Positions 33,901 to 42,578 of a stretch of DNA of 46,595 bases are shown one piece after another (the first letter of the stretch is position 1; each line of letters starts with the position of its first letter). This DNA is from an uncultured Dechloromonas sp. (GTDB taxonomy: Bacteria > Pseudomonadota > Gammaproteobacteria > Burkholderiales > Rhodocyclaceae), in assembly GCF_945957265.1 (NCBI RefSeq), contig NZ_CAMFKO010000034.1, positions 1 through 46,595 on the forward strand, given 5' to 3'. Under the pieces are notes generated by a model that made no database searches, was not told the origin of the DNA, and was given only the letters and a program-made list of their open reading frames with translations. Position numbers and translations under genes: made by a program.

Positions 33901-36119
33901 GCGACGACGACCAACTGATCAGCATTTTCGAAGACGTTCCCGAGGTGCCCGCCAGCGCCTTGCAGAAGGCATGGCGGGTACTGATCGTCGACGACGACAC
34001 CGAGGTCCATTCGGCGACGGCCTTCGTCCTCCGGAACTTCACCTACCAGGGCCTGGGCGTCGACATGCAGCACGCCTATTCGGCGGCCGAGGCGCGCCGG
34101 ATTCTCGGCACCGATCCGGCTTTCGCCGTCATCCTGCTCGATGTCGTGATGGAAACCGAGGATGCCGGCCTGAAGATGGTGCGCCATATCCGCGAGGAGC
34201 TCGGCATGGCCGAGGTGCGGATCATCCTGCGCACCGGCCAGCCGGGGTACGCGATGGAACTCGAGGTGTTCACCGGCTACGACATCAACGACTACCGGAC
34301 CAAGAGCGAGCTGACCCAGGTCCGGCTGTTTACCGCGATGATTTCGGCTCTGCGCTCCTACGAGCAGATACGCTCCATCGCCGAGAACCGTCGGGGCCTG
34401 GAAAAGATCGTGCATGCCTCGGCCGACCTGATGGAGCTGCACGCCGTCGGCAGCTTTGCCGAAGGCGTCCTGATCCAGCTCAGCGGCCTGCTGCGCGTGC
34501 CCATGCACGGCATCGTCTGCGCCCAGCGCGGCTCGCCCGTCGACGGCTCCGATCCGGACGGCCTCTACGTCATCGGCGCCACCGGCCCGCACCGGGACTG
34601 GCTGGCGCTGCCCCTGGCCAGGCTGGAACAGCCGCGGATCGTCGACGCGATCGAGCAGGCCGTCGCCGGCAAGGAGCACTACTACGGCGACGGCTGCACC
34701 GTCATCTACATTCGCGGCGGGGAAAGCGAAGGGGCGGTTTACGTCGAAACGGTCAACGCGCTGCAGGAGACCGATCGCCAGCTGCTCGAGGTGTTCGCGG
34801 CCAATATTTCGTCCTGCTACAGCAACGTCAAACTCGTCGAGCGCCTGAACTACGTCGCCTACCACGACGGCCTGACCCACCTGCCCAACCGCAGCCAGTT
34901 TATCGTCGAGCTCGACGACGTGGCCAGCGCCGGCGAGCAGGTGGTGGTGGCGCTCGTCGACCTGCGCCACTTCGCCGATCTGAACGACGGCCTGGGCCAC
35001 GACGTGGGCAACAAGCTGCTCAAGGCCGTTGCCATCCGCCTGCGCGAAGAGCTCGGCGGCGTTTGCCGCATCGCGCGCGTGGGCGCCGACGTGTTCGGGG
35101 TGGTCGGGCCGGAAAGCCAGGTCAATCCGGACCGCCTCGACCGCGTTTTCGAGCGTCCGCTGGCGGTCGGCGAACATGCCTTGCCGGTATCGATCAACCT
35201 CGGCCTGTGCCGCGTGCTGGGCGACGAACGCTCGGGGCTGGTCCTGCTCAAGGGGGCGAACATCGCGCTGAATCGGGCCAAGCGCAGCCTGTACGACAAC
35301 TACCAGTACTTCGTGCCGGAGATGGAGGACCGCTCGCGCTGGCGTCTCGAGATCATCAACCGGCTGCGCGGCGATTTCCGCAGCGGCAAGCTGGCGGTCT
35401 GGTTCCAGCCCAAGGTGGCGCTTACCGGCGGTGCCTGCGTCGGTGTCGAGGCGCTGTTGCGCTGGCCGGGCGAGGGGGGCGGCTTCATCCAACCGCCCGA
35501 TGTCTTCATCCCGCTGGCCGAATACTCCGGCGTGATCGTCGAGATCGGCCGCTGGGTCCTGGAGGAATCGTCTCGCGCCTACGCCCAGCTGCGGCGGGAA
35601 AGCGAAGGCGAAGTGTCGGTCGCGGTGAACGTCAGCATGCCGCAGTTCCTGACTGCCGGCTTCGTGCAGGAGGTGCGCGAGATCATGGCGCGCCACGCCC
35701 TGCCGCCCGGCGCGCTGGAGCTGGAGATCACCGAGAGCGTGGCCATGGAGGAGCCGAAAGCGGTGATCGGCAGCCTGGCCGCCCTGCGCGAGGCTGGGGC
35801 GCGGGTCGCCATCGACGATTTCGGCACCGGTTACTCGTCGCTGGCGCAGCTCCACGAATTGCCCATCGACTGCCTCAAGATCGACCGCGCGTTCATCAAG
35901 GACATCGCCGCCGGCAAGGGCGGGATGTTTGCCGAGACCATCGTCGCACTGGGCAGCAAGCTGGGCCTGACCATCGTTGCCGAGGGCGTCGAAACTGAGG
36001 AGCAGGCGGGTTTCCTGCGCGGATTGGGGTGCAAGGTCGCGCAGGGCTTTCTCTACGGCAGCCCGATGCCCCTGCCGCAACTGCTGAACTGGCTGAGGCA
36101 GCGCCGGCAGGCCTCCTGA
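33897..36119 (+). CDS. Response regulator with DUF3369, degenerate GGDEF and EAL domains
   Basis: A 740-residue regulator. The receiver domain (about 25-160) has DDD near 32-34 and the phosphate-accepting Asp82 (VILLDVVM). A DUF3369 domain (about 165-320) follows, then a GGDEF-like domain whose signature reads GADVF near 396, so diguanylate cyclase activity is probably lost. The C-terminal EAL domain is intact, with EALLRW near 518, N-x-S and [10 protein letters not shown], and is likely an active c-di-GMP phosphodiesterase. Overlap with the kinase gene by four bases marks the pair as a two-component system that lowers c-di-GMP in response to its PAS-sensed signal. Confidence 0.94.
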   Translation: MSDDDQLISIFEDVPEVPASALQKAWRVLIVDDDTEVHSATAFVLRNFTYQGLGVDMQHAYSAAEARRILGTDPAFAVILLDVVMETEDAGLKMVRHIREELGMAEVRIILRTGQPGYAMELEVFTGYDINDYRTKSELTQVRLFTAMISALRSYEQIRSIAENRRGLEKIVHASADLMELHAVGSFAEGVLIQLSGLLRVPMHGIVCAQRGSPVDGSDPDGLYVIGATGPHRDWLALPLARLEQPRIVDAIEQAVAGKEHYYGDGCTVIYIRGGESEGAVYVETVNALQETDRQLLEVFAANISSCYSNVKLVERLNYVAYHDGLTHLPNRSQFIVELDDVASAGEQVVVALVDLRHFADLNDGLGHDVGNKLLKAVAIRLREELGGVCRIARVGADVFGVVGPESQVNPDRLDRVFERPLAVGEHALPVSINLGLCRVLGDERSGLVLLKGANIALNRAKRSLYDNYQYFVPEMEDRSRWRLEIINRLRGDFRSGKLAVWFQPKVALTGGACVGVEALLRWPGEGGGFIQPPDVFIPLAEYSGVIVEIGRWVLEESSRAYAQLRRESEGEVSVAVNVSMPQFLTAGFVQEVREIMARHALPPGALELEITESVAMEEPKAVIGSLAALREAGARVAIDDFGTGYSSLAQLHELPIDCLKIDRAFIKDIAAGKGGMFAETIVALGSKLGLTIVAEGVETEEQAGFLRGLGCKVAQGFLYGSPMPLPQLLNWLRQRRQAS

Positions 36120-36128
36120 CGGCCCGGT

Positions 36129-37358
36129 TCAGAGGTCCGCGGCGGGCGACGGCGGGCGTCCGTGCATGGCGATGCGCGCCGCGAACCAGATCGCCAGCAG
36201 GTTCGCGGCGACCGCCACGTAGCCGACCAGCGGGTAGCCGACGATCTTGCCGCTGCCGTCAAGGCCGGTCAGGAAGCCGGCCAGCGTCGTCGCCAGGCCC
36301 ATGGCCAGCGACTGCACGGTGCCGTTCAGGGACATGAAGGTGCCGCGCAGCCTGGGCTGGGCGGCCGAGGCGATGACCGCCATGGCCGGGATCATGCGTC
36401 CCGAGGTGAGCACGAAGAAGGCGGTGCTGAAGATCAGCCAGATGCCCAGCGGCAGGTGGCCGGCGTGCGTCACGGCCAGGAGCGGCAGCGTCGCCAGCAG
36501 GGCGACCCGGCGATAGACCTCGATCTTGCCGTACTTGTCGGCCCAGTGGCCGATCAGCCGCGCGCTGACGAAAGTGGCGCTGCCGCCGACCAGGTAGACG
36601 ATGGGAATGTCACCCTGGGCGATGCCGACGTTGTTGACGGCATAGACGGTGATGTAGGGAATGATCGTGAAGCCGGAGAAGATGATCAGCGCCGAGAAGA
36701 GCAGGGCGCGCAGGTGGTTGGCGTCGGCGAGGACGCTGAAGGTCGCCGACAGCAGGTGGCCGCGCTTCTCCTCGCCGAGGTGGTGGCGGAGCTCGGGCAG
36801 GAAGCGCATGCCGACGACGATGAACAGCACGCTGAGCGCGGCGATCAGCACGAACGGCGCCCGCCAGCCGAGGTGGTTGGCCAGCCACAGCGACAGCGGC
36901 ACGCCGGCAATCGTCGATACCGAAAAGGCCGTCGACACCACGCCGCTGGCTCGGGCGCGCCGGGAGAAGGGAATGGCGTCGCCGATCATGGTGTGGATCA
37001 GCGCGCCCATGATGCCGCCGAACACGCCGGCCAGGCCGCGGGCGACGAGCAGCGTGGCAAACCCCGGGGCCAGCCCGCAGGCCAGCGTGGCCAGCCCGAA
37101 CAGCGTAAAGCAGGCGAGCAGCACGCGCTTGCGCTCGAAGAGGTCGACGAAGGTCGCCGCCAGGATGCCGGATACCGCGGCGCTGAAGCTGTAGGAGGCG
37201 ACCAGCAGGCCGAATTCGTGGGTGCCGATGGCGAAGGCCTGCATCAGGATCGGGCCGAGCGGCATCATGATCATGAAGTCGAGCACGTGGCTGAACTGGA
37301 TTCCGGCCAGGGTGAGCAGGAAGAAACGTTCGGCACGGGGCGTCAGGGTGGCGGTCAT
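36129..37358 (-). CDS. Major facilitator superfamily transporter
   Basis: A 409-residue inner-membrane carrier with about 12 predicted helices. The N-terminus (FFLLTLAGIQFSHVLDFMIMMPLGPILMQAF) and the first cytoplasmic loop VDLFERKRVLLACF, in the position of the G-x-L-a-D-r-x-G-r-r motif, resemble the DHA1 drug:proton antiporter group. GHWADKYGKIEVYRR is the matching second-half loop. The substrate is unknown; efflux of a metabolite or drug is likely. The ATG at 37358 is chosen because upstream in-frame sequence does not look coding. It converges with the c-di-GMP response regulator and is divergent from the HD hydrolase gene. Confidence 0.92.
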   Translation of the reverse strand: MTATLTPRAERFFLLTLAGIQFSHVLDFMIMMPLGPILMQAFAIGTHEFGLLVASYSFSAAVSGILAATFVDLFERKRVLLACFTLFGLATLACGLAPGFATLLVARGLAGVFGGIMGALIHTMIGDAIPFSRRARASGVVSTAFSVSTIAGVPLSLWLANHLGWRAPFVLIAALSVLFIVVGMRFLPELRHHLGEEKRGHLLSATFSVLADANHLRALLFSALIIFSGFTIIPYITVYAVNNVGIAQGDIPIVYLVGGSATFVSARLIGHWADKYGKIEVYRRVALLATLPLLAVTHAGHLPLGIWLIFSTAFFVLTSGRMIPAMAVIASAAQPRLRGTFMSLNGTVQSLAMGLATTLAGFLTGLDGSGKIVGYPLVGYVAVAANLLAIWFAARIAMHGRPPSPAADL

Positions 37359-37460
37359 CGACGGATTCGGGGGGGCGAAGGAATGCAAGGATACGCGGTG
37401 GTTCGCGGCGCGGTACACTGCAGCCCCTTCCGTCTGGCGAAAAAACACGAGGATATCCGC

Positions 37461-38108
37461 ATGCAAACCTTGGTCGACCGCGTTGCCGCACACATCAAGG
37501 CACGCTTTCTCGCCGAAAGTTCCGGCCACGACTGGCATCACATCAACCGCGTCTGGCAGTTGACCCGCCGGATCGCCGCACAGGAGGGTGCCAATGGCGA
37601 AATCGCCGAACTCGGCGCCCTAGTGCACGACATTGCCGACTGGAAGTTCCACGGCGGCGACGACAGCGCCGGCCCGCGCGCGGCGGAGGCCTTGCTGCGC
37701 AGCGAAGGCGCCAGCGACGAATTGATCGCGGCGGTGGTCGACATCGTCGCCTCCGTTTCCTTCAAGGGGGCCGGCGTCACCACCGCGATGCGCACGCTGG
37801 AAGGACGATGCGTGCAGGATGCCGACCGTCTCGATGCCATCGGCGCCATCGGCATCGCCCGCTGCTTCGCCTACGGCGGGCACGCCGGGCGCCTCATGCA
37901 CGACCCCGACGAGCCGCCGGTGCTGCACCAGACGGCGGCCGCCTACAAGGCCTCGAAGGGGGCCAGCCTCAACCACTTCTACGAAAAGCTCTTTCTCCTC
38001 AAGGACCGGATGAACACGCCGACCGGCCGCGCCCTGGCCGAGCAGCGCCACCGTTTCATGGAGGAATTCGTGGCGCAGTTTCTCGCCGAGTGGAACGTTG
38101 CCGCCTGA
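37461..38108 (+). CDS. HD-domain phosphohydrolase
   Basis: A 215-residue HD-superfamily protein. The metal-binding residues are visible as HDWHHINRVWQL, ALVHDIADWKFH and a later DADRLDAIGAIGIARCF. The domain covers about residues 20-140. Proteins of this YedJ-like kind hydrolyse phosphate esters or nucleotides, but the substrate is not known. GAGG lies about ten bases before the ATG. It is followed convergently by the thioesterase gene 19 bases beyond the stop, and is divergent from the MFS gene with about 100 bases between. Confidence 0.92.
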   Translation: MQTLVDRVAAHIKARFLAESSGHDWHHINRVWQLTRRIAAQEGANGEIAELGALVHDIADWKFHGGDDSAGPRAAEALLRSEGASDELIAAVVDIVASVSFKGAGVTTAMRTLEGRCVQDADRLDAIGAIGIARCFAYGGHAGRLMHDPDEPPVLHQTAAAYKASKGASLNHFYEKLFLLKDRMNTPTGRALAEQRHRFMEEFVAQFLAEWNVAA

Positions 38109-38127
38109 GCGGCGGGGGCGATCGTGA

Positions 38128-38592
38128 TTATTTCGCCACGAAGGTGTCCGGCATCTGCAGGGCCACCACCTCGCCGCGCGCGGTCGCCACGCCCTCGGCG
38201 TACACCGTCACCTCGACCACCACCTTGCGGCCCTTGATTTCCTTGATCTGGCCGCGCAGCTCCAGTTCCGGGCCGAGCGGTGTCGGCTTCAGGTAGCTCA
38301 CCTGCAGCGAACCGGTCACGAAGCGGAAGGCCGGCAGGCTGTCCATGGCGCGATTCTCGGCGCGGTACATCGCGGCGGCGGCCGTTCCCGTGCCGTGGCA
38401 GTCGATCAGCGAAGCGAGCAGGCCGCCATAGACGAAGCCGGGGATGGCCGTATGCTCCGGGCGCGGCTGAAAGCGGGTGACCGTCTCGTCGCCATCCCAG
38501 AAGGTCTTGATCCGGTGGCCGTGTTCGTTGTTGCGGCCGCAGCCGTAGCAATGCGCGAGATTCTCCGGGTAGTAGTCCTGAAATGCCTGCAT
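38128..38592 (-). CDS. PaaI-type hotdog-fold thioesterase
   Basis: A 154-residue single hotdog domain. It begins MQAFQDYYPENLAHCYGCGRNNEHG, a cysteine-containing start common in this subgroup, and contains GFVYGGLLASLIDCHGTGTAAA, the hotdog helix that carries catalytic acidic and polar residues in 4HBT enzymes. It should hydrolyse acyl-CoA thioesters in the cytoplasm; the acyl group is unknown. GAGGAGACAGC precedes the ATG at 38592, which fixes the start over an upstream in-frame ATG. No operon partner is evident. Confidence 0.92.
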   Translation of the reverse strand: MQAFQDYYPENLAHCYGCGRNNEHGHRIKTFWDGDETVTRFQPRPEHTAIPGFVYGGLLASLIDCHGTGTAAAAMYRAENRAMDSLPAFRFVTGSLQVSYLKPTPLGPELELRGQIKEIKGRKVVVEVTVYAEGVATARGEVVALQMPDTFVAK

Positions 38593-38790
38593 GCTGTCTC
38601 CTCGTTGTTGTGTGCAAAAAGGCATCGTAGGCGAGGCGGCGCCGGGTGGCTACTGCAGGGGAGGACAGGGTTCGTGCAAGTTCCGCCAGCCCCGAATCGC
38701 GCGCCGCGCGCTTGGGCCGGCGCAATGCAAGGGAACGCTTTAACGCTCAGCCCATCCAAATGTTGGGTCATCGAGATCGAAGAGCGTTCC

Positions 38791-39021
38791 ATGCAGGCAC
38801 AACTGCACACCCTGAACAACCTGTTTGCCCAACTCGGCTTGCCGAGCGAAGATGCGGCGATTGACGCCTTCATTGCCGGCCATCGTCCGCTGGACAACGG
38901 CATTGCGCTCTACCGGGCTTCCTTCTGGAGCGCCGCGCAGCGGGATTTTCTCAAGGAGGAAATCATCGAGGATGCCGACTGGGCGACGGTGATCGACGAC
39001 CTCAACGGGCGCCTGCGCTAG
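38791..39021 (+). CDS. DUF2789 family protein
   Basis: A 76-residue protein: MQAQLHTLNNLFAQLGLPSEDAAIDAFIAGHRPLD, then ALYRASFWSAAQRDFLKEEIIEDADW. This is the full DUF2789 pattern, a small helical protein of unknown function common in Gamma- and Betaproteobacteria. The ATG is preceded by a weak AGAG. It stands alone, convergent with the next reverse-strand gene. Confidence 0.88.
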   Translation: MQAQLHTLNNLFAQLGLPSEDAAIDAFIAGHRPLDNGIALYRASFWSAAQRDFLKEEIIEDADWATVIDDLNGRLR

Positions 39022-39058
39022 GCCGGCACCTCCCGGGCAGTCGGAGACGGATGGCCGC

Positions 39059-39439
39059 CTAGTTGCCGCCGGAATCCGCCACCAGCTTGCCGCCCGAGGC
39101 CATCACCCGCTCGCCGAGCGCCTGCACCATGGCCTGCGCCTCGTCGGCGGCTTCCTGCATCTCCTCGGCGGTCAGCGGCCGGGCCAGCGCCTCCAACTCG
39201 ATGCGCTGGATGTTCGGGCATTTCTCGACCGCGCCGTGCAAAATCGAATCCACCTTCTTCGCGCCCAGCCCGAACAGCACCTTTTCCAGCACGAACAGGC
39301 GGACGACGATGATCTCCTCCGGACTCTGCGCGCCGGCCTGCACGGCTTGAACCTCCTTGCGCAGATAACCGCGGAACTTGAGCGGCGTCACCTCGGCGGG
39401 CACCTGCAGGACGGAAGAGCGGAACTGGCCTTGGATCAT
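39059..39439 (-). CDS. Conserved-looking protein of unknown function
   Basis: A 126-residue soluble protein I do not recognise. It is mostly helical, with LKFRGYLRKEVQAV, IIVVRLFVLEKVLFGLGAKKVDSILHGAV, and a long acidic helix TAEEMQEAADEAQAMVQALGERV near the C-terminus. No signal peptide, membrane span, metal site or nucleotide-binding motif is apparent. Codon use is like the surrounding genes. No good ribosome site precedes the ATG at 39439, so the start is uncertain. Confidence 0.7.
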   Translation of the reverse strand: MIQGQFRSSVLQVPAEVTPLKFRGYLRKEVQAVQAGAQSPEEIIVVRLFVLEKVLFGLGAKKVDSILHGAVEKCPNIQRIELEALARPLTAEEMQEAADEAQAMVQALGERVMASGGKLVADSGGN

Positions 39440-39554
39440 GATCGGGAGAAGAACGGGAAAGCGGCGATTTTCGCAGAAGGGCGGGGGCGGGGGAAGCTTT
39501 GGCCGGGGTGTGCGTGCGCCGAAGGGCGGATTTGCTGCCGGGGATGAATGGGCT

Positions 39555-40259
39555 TCAGACCAGCACGCGGCGCAGCGCCCGGATTTTGTTCCACAGCACG
39601 GCCTTGGGCAGGTTCATTGCCATTACACGCATACAGCGCTCCAGCCAGTCCGGACGATTCCGCAAACGCTCTATGGCGCGTTCGAGGTCGCGGGTGATCG
39701 CCTCGCCGTAGGCACCCTGCGCCTTGAGAACGGCCTTTCGCAGCAAAGGTAGCGAAGGGCTCATCATGGCCAGGTCGATCACGTCGCGGCTGAATACGCC
39801 GTCGTCGCTCCAGCGATCCGCATTGGCCAGCAGCTTGCCGCTTGCCATGTCGAGCGGCGTCAGGGTCGAAATACCGCAGACCTCATCTTGAGCGGTAGCA
39901 GCCTCGATCTCGATGCGGCCTTCGAGAACGATTTCAAACTTGATCGGCGCTTCGTCGACGAGCAGCGTGGTGCGTATGCCGTATTGATCGGCGCGGATCT
40001 CCCGCCCCAGGCGAAAACGCTCGCCATTCGGCCGCAGCAGCCCGGCAAAGCATGCATCGCCGGTCAACAGTTGGCGCAGTCGGCGGTAACTGTCGAGGTT
40101 CGATACCAGGAAATCCATATCGACCGATTCGCGATATTCACCGAAGCGCAGCGCCATGGCCGTGCCGCCGCCAAACAGGCAATTCGCCTCGCGCAACAAA
40201 TCGCCATTCAGCGCCGACAAGACCCGGGCAATCCGGCGATGGTGGGGGCGCTCAAACAT
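39555..40259 (-). CDS. AbiEii/AbiGii-type nucleotidyltransferase toxin
   Basis: A 234-residue protein with the DUF1814/AbiEii nucleotidyltransferase pattern: LFGGGTAMALRFGEYRESVDMDFLV. The glycine-rich strand-turn is followed by the D-x-D catalytic pair, and a third acidic residue lies in IKFEIVLEGRIEIEA. A helical C-terminal part follows (TPLDMASGKLLANADRW, SRDVIDLAMM), also typical. Members of the family act as the toxin of type IV-like toxin-antitoxin and abortive infection systems by adding nucleotides to tRNA or other targets. The start overlaps the upstream XRE gene by eight bases, so the two are coupled. Confidence 0.88.
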   Translation of the reverse strand: MFERPHHRRIARVLSALNGDLLREANCLFGGGTAMALRFGEYRESVDMDFLVSNLDSYRRLRQLLTGDACFAGLLRPNGERFRLGREIRADQYGIRTTLLVDEAPIKFEIVLEGRIEIEAATAQDEVCGISTLTPLDMASGKLLANADRWSDDGVFSRDVIDLAMMSPSLPLLRKAVLKAQGAYGEAITRDLERAIERLRNRPDWLERCMRVMAMNLPKAVLWNKIRALRRVLV

Positions 40260-40764
40260 CGCTTGCGCCGGGCATGGCGATACCGTTCAAAGCCACTCGC
40301 AGGGCCTCGATCAAATGTTGTTCGCGGGGCAGCAGTGCCGCCTCGTCGAGGTGCCGCCAGTTGCGTTCGTAAATGTCCAGGGCTTCGCGCGGCGTCAGTT
40401 CATCCGCGCCTTGCACCTGCCACGCCAATTGCTTCAAGGCCGGGTAATCGGCCAGGCGGATACGGGCGGGCAGCCAGCCGGGGTTACCCTCGGCCAAGCG
40501 ATTCGCTGGCTCCTCCCGGGCCGCTGCCGAAAAAACCAGCCCCAGCGCAGCCAGTACGTTCAGGTAGGCTCCCATCGTCACCGAAGGCGCACCCTGCTCA
40601 ATGCGATGCACGCTGACCCGTGACATCCCGGCTGCCTCGGCCAGCGCGGTTGCGCTGACCTTCAAGGCCTTGCGGCGTGCACGTACCAGTGCGCCGAGTG
40701 CGGTAAGCTGCTCGGTTACGACAACGGATGGAGGTGGGGATTTTGCTGGCATTGTGTTTCTCAT
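40252..40764 (-). CDS. XRE-family regulator, probable antitoxin of the AbiEii-type toxin
   Basis: A protein of about 170 residues. Residues 20-75 form a Cro/CI helix-turn-helix (LGALVRARRKALKVSATALAEAAGMSRVSVHRIEQG, then VTMGAYLNVLAALGL). A C-terminal domain of unknown fold follows (LPARIRLADYPALKQLAWQVQGADELTPREALDIYERNWRHLD). Its place directly before, and overlapping, the nucleotidyltransferase gene matches antitoxin-toxin order and implies autoregulation and neutralisation. ATG at 40764 is used; 40752 and TTG 40773 are alternatives. The AT-rich upstream stretch with TTGACA and CAATATTG repeats probably holds its operator. Confidence 0.86.
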   Translation of the reverse strand: MRNTMPAKSPPPSVVVTEQLTALGALVRARRKALKVSATALAEAAGMSRVSVHRIEQGAPSVTMGAYLNVLAALGLVFSAAAREEPANRLAEGNPGWLPARIRLADYPALKQLAWQVQGADELTPREALDIYERNWRHLDEAALLPREQHLIEALRVALNGIAMPGASDV

Positions 40765-40819
40765 GTTAGGCAATAATACTTACTTGTCAATATTGAGAAA
40801 CAAATTGCTTTGCGATGAT

Positions 40820-41224
40820 CTACATCGAGATCGTCCGCCCGGAAGGCGGCAGGCGGTAGACCTCCATTTCGGCATCCGGCATCAGCGAATTCAGGAACAG
40901 GCTGAAGATCGAAATGAACAGGCTGGCAAAGAATGCCGTCCAGAAGCCGGAAATCGTGAAGCCGCGCACCAGCTTCGCCACCAGCAGCAACAGCAGGGCG
41001 TTGATCACCAGCAGGAATACGCCCAGGGTCAGGAAAGTCAGTGGCAGCGTCAGCACCACCGCGATGGGCCACAGCACCGCATTGACGAAACCGAGCAGCA
41101 GTGCCGACACGATCAGCGCCGACTTGTCGGCAAAGCGGATGCCATTGAATACGAGGCTGGCCACCCACAGGGAAAGCGCGGTGATGCCCCACTGGATGAG
41201 GAAGCCGGTCAGGTTGGCGAACAT
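40820..41224 (-). CDS. Small membrane protein, phage holin 4 superfamily (PF04020-like)
   Basis: A 134-residue membrane protein with four predicted helices, starting MFANLTGFLIQWGITALSLWVASLVFNGI. Next come the family-typical SALIVSALLLGFVNAVLWPI and LPLTFLTLGVFLLVINALLLLLVAKLV, then GFWTAFFASLFISIFSLFLN. Such proteins are widespread single genes in bacterial chromosomes and, despite the holin name, are not evidence of a prophage. Function is unknown. The ATG at 41224 is chosen because it gives the usual short N-terminus and has GGGAA upstream. It separates the XRE/AbiEii pair from the next nucleotidyltransferase-like gene. Confidence 0.88.
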   Translation of the reverse strand: MFANLTGFLIQWGITALSLWVASLVFNGIRFADKSALIVSALLLGFVNAVLWPIAVVLTLPLTFLTLGVFLLVINALLLLLVAKLVRGFTISGFWTAFFASLFISIFSLFLNSLMPDAEMEVYRLPPSGRTISM

Positions 41225-41402
41225 GGTTTTCCCGGGATAAGCGAAGGTTTCATTATCGATCATGTCGCCAGCGGTGGAGAGGATCAGAGGCTGGATGGGT
41301 CTCAGATGCAGGTGCCAAGACAGTCAAAAAAATGGCTTTTTCATTGACTTTAAATGGTTTTCCATTCAATCTAAAGAAAATTATTGATTGAAAGGAAATT
41401 CG

Positions 41403-42422
41403 ATGTATTTCAGTAATTTATCTAACAATCAACAGCGAATTTCCATAGACGTCAGGCAAACCTTTGAAGCTTTCCGCGAGGCCAGGCGGAATGCGGTCAA
41501 ATACGCCGGCGGCTTGAGCTGGAAGACTGTTGGTGGCAAGGACTATCTGATCAAGGTGCTCAATCGCAGCGGTGCCACGCGGAGCCTTGGGCCACGCAGC
41601 GCCGAAACCGAAGCGATCCATGCCGAGTTTGTCGCCGGCAAGGTCCGCGCCAAGGAGCGTGAAGCCGCGCTGAAGCAGTCGCTGCGGGAATTTGCCGGTA
41701 TGGCGCGTGGCGTGTATCTCAACCGCGTGCCAGCCATCGTCACCGCTACCCTGCGCAAGCTCGACGAACACCATTTGCTCGGGCGGAACCTGATGGTTAT
41801 TGGCACTCACGCCATGTACGGCTACGAAGCCGTCGGCGGTGTCATGTTCGACGCGGGCCTGCTTGCGACCAACGATATCGATTTACTCTGGGATGCCCGC
41901 AGCCGCCTGAAACTGGCACTGCTCGACAACGAAGTCGCCGATGCCGGGTTGCTTGCCATATTGCGCAAAGTCGACCGCTCCTTCGAACCCGTTCGCAAGG
42001 GAGGCTTTCGTGCCGCCAACAAGGATGGCTTTTATGTCGATCTCGTCAAACAAGCCCCGAACCCACCCTGGAAACAAGACGAGCCGGAACAAATCGCCGC
42101 TGCTGACCTGACCCCCTCGTGGCTTCCCAATATCAAATGGCTGCTGGCCAGCGAAAAATTCCAATCCGTCGTGATTGGTCACGATGGCCTGCCAGCCCCC
42201 ATGGTCAGCCCAGACCCGCGCGCCTTTGCCGTCTACAAGCACTGGCTCAGCGAACAACCGGATCGCGAGCCGGGCAAGAAGCAGCGAGATAAACAGCAAG
42301 CCGAAGCAACCATTGCCCTGCTTCGCGACAAACTACCGCATCTGGTACTGGACGAGCGAGCGCAGCAGATGTTTCCGAAGACGGTGAGGGCTGACGTTGC
42401 TGGGCAGGGGTTTGAGTGGTGA
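41403..42422 (+). CDS. GSU2403-family nucleotidyltransferase-fold protein
   Basis: A 339-residue protein resembling the GSU2403 family (NTP_transf_8). The N-terminal 110 residues are helical with WKTVGGKDYLIKVLNRSGATRSLGPRS. The core has VIGTHAMYGYEAVGGVMFD followed by ATNDIDLLWDARS, a G-x-H-A and D-x-D arrangement like minimal nucleotidyltransferases. It continues FYVDLVKQAPN and LPNIKWLLASEKF. It may act on RNA or protein like other toxin-type members, but no activity is proven. AAAGGAAA precedes the ATG at 41403. The upstream 140 bases are AT-rich with short inverted repeats, unlike the surrounding DNA, hinting at acquisition. Confidence 0.8.
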   Translation: MYFSNLSNNQQRISIDVRQTFEAFREARRNAVKYAGGLSWKTVGGKDYLIKVLNRSGATRSLGPRSAETEAIHAEFVAGKVRAKEREAALKQSLREFAGMARGVYLNRVPAIVTATLRKLDEHHLLGRNLMVIGTHAMYGYEAVGGVMFDAGLLATNDIDLLWDARSRLKLALLDNEVADAGLLAILRKVDRSFEPVRKGGFRAANKDGFYVDLVKQAPNPPWKQDEPEQIAAADLTPSWLPNIKWLLASEKFQSVVIGHDGLPAPMVSPDPRAFAVYKHWLSEQPDREPGKKQRDKQQAEATIALLRDKLPHLVLDERAQQMFPKTVRADVAGQGFEW

Positions 42423-42578
42423 CGATTGAGGCTGAGCGTCGCAAATCAATAGCGTATGAACTCCACTGATTGGATTTGCGGGCCGATTGTCGCTCTACGC
42501 CTCATGTTCAGCCGTGAGGAACTCTGCAGCGTATAGACTGCCTTAAGCCCATCTTTTTACGGAATCAAACCATCACCC

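Noticed and set aside
40820..41224. Prophage lysis gene suggested by the holin-like family name
   Set aside because: No phage structural, lysis or integrase genes are nearby, and this family is common as single chromosomal genes.
42440..42480. Inverted repeat CGCAAATC/GATTTGCG after the GSU2403-like gene
   Set aside because: The arms are 25 bases apart and no T-tract follows, so it is not a convincing terminator or operator.
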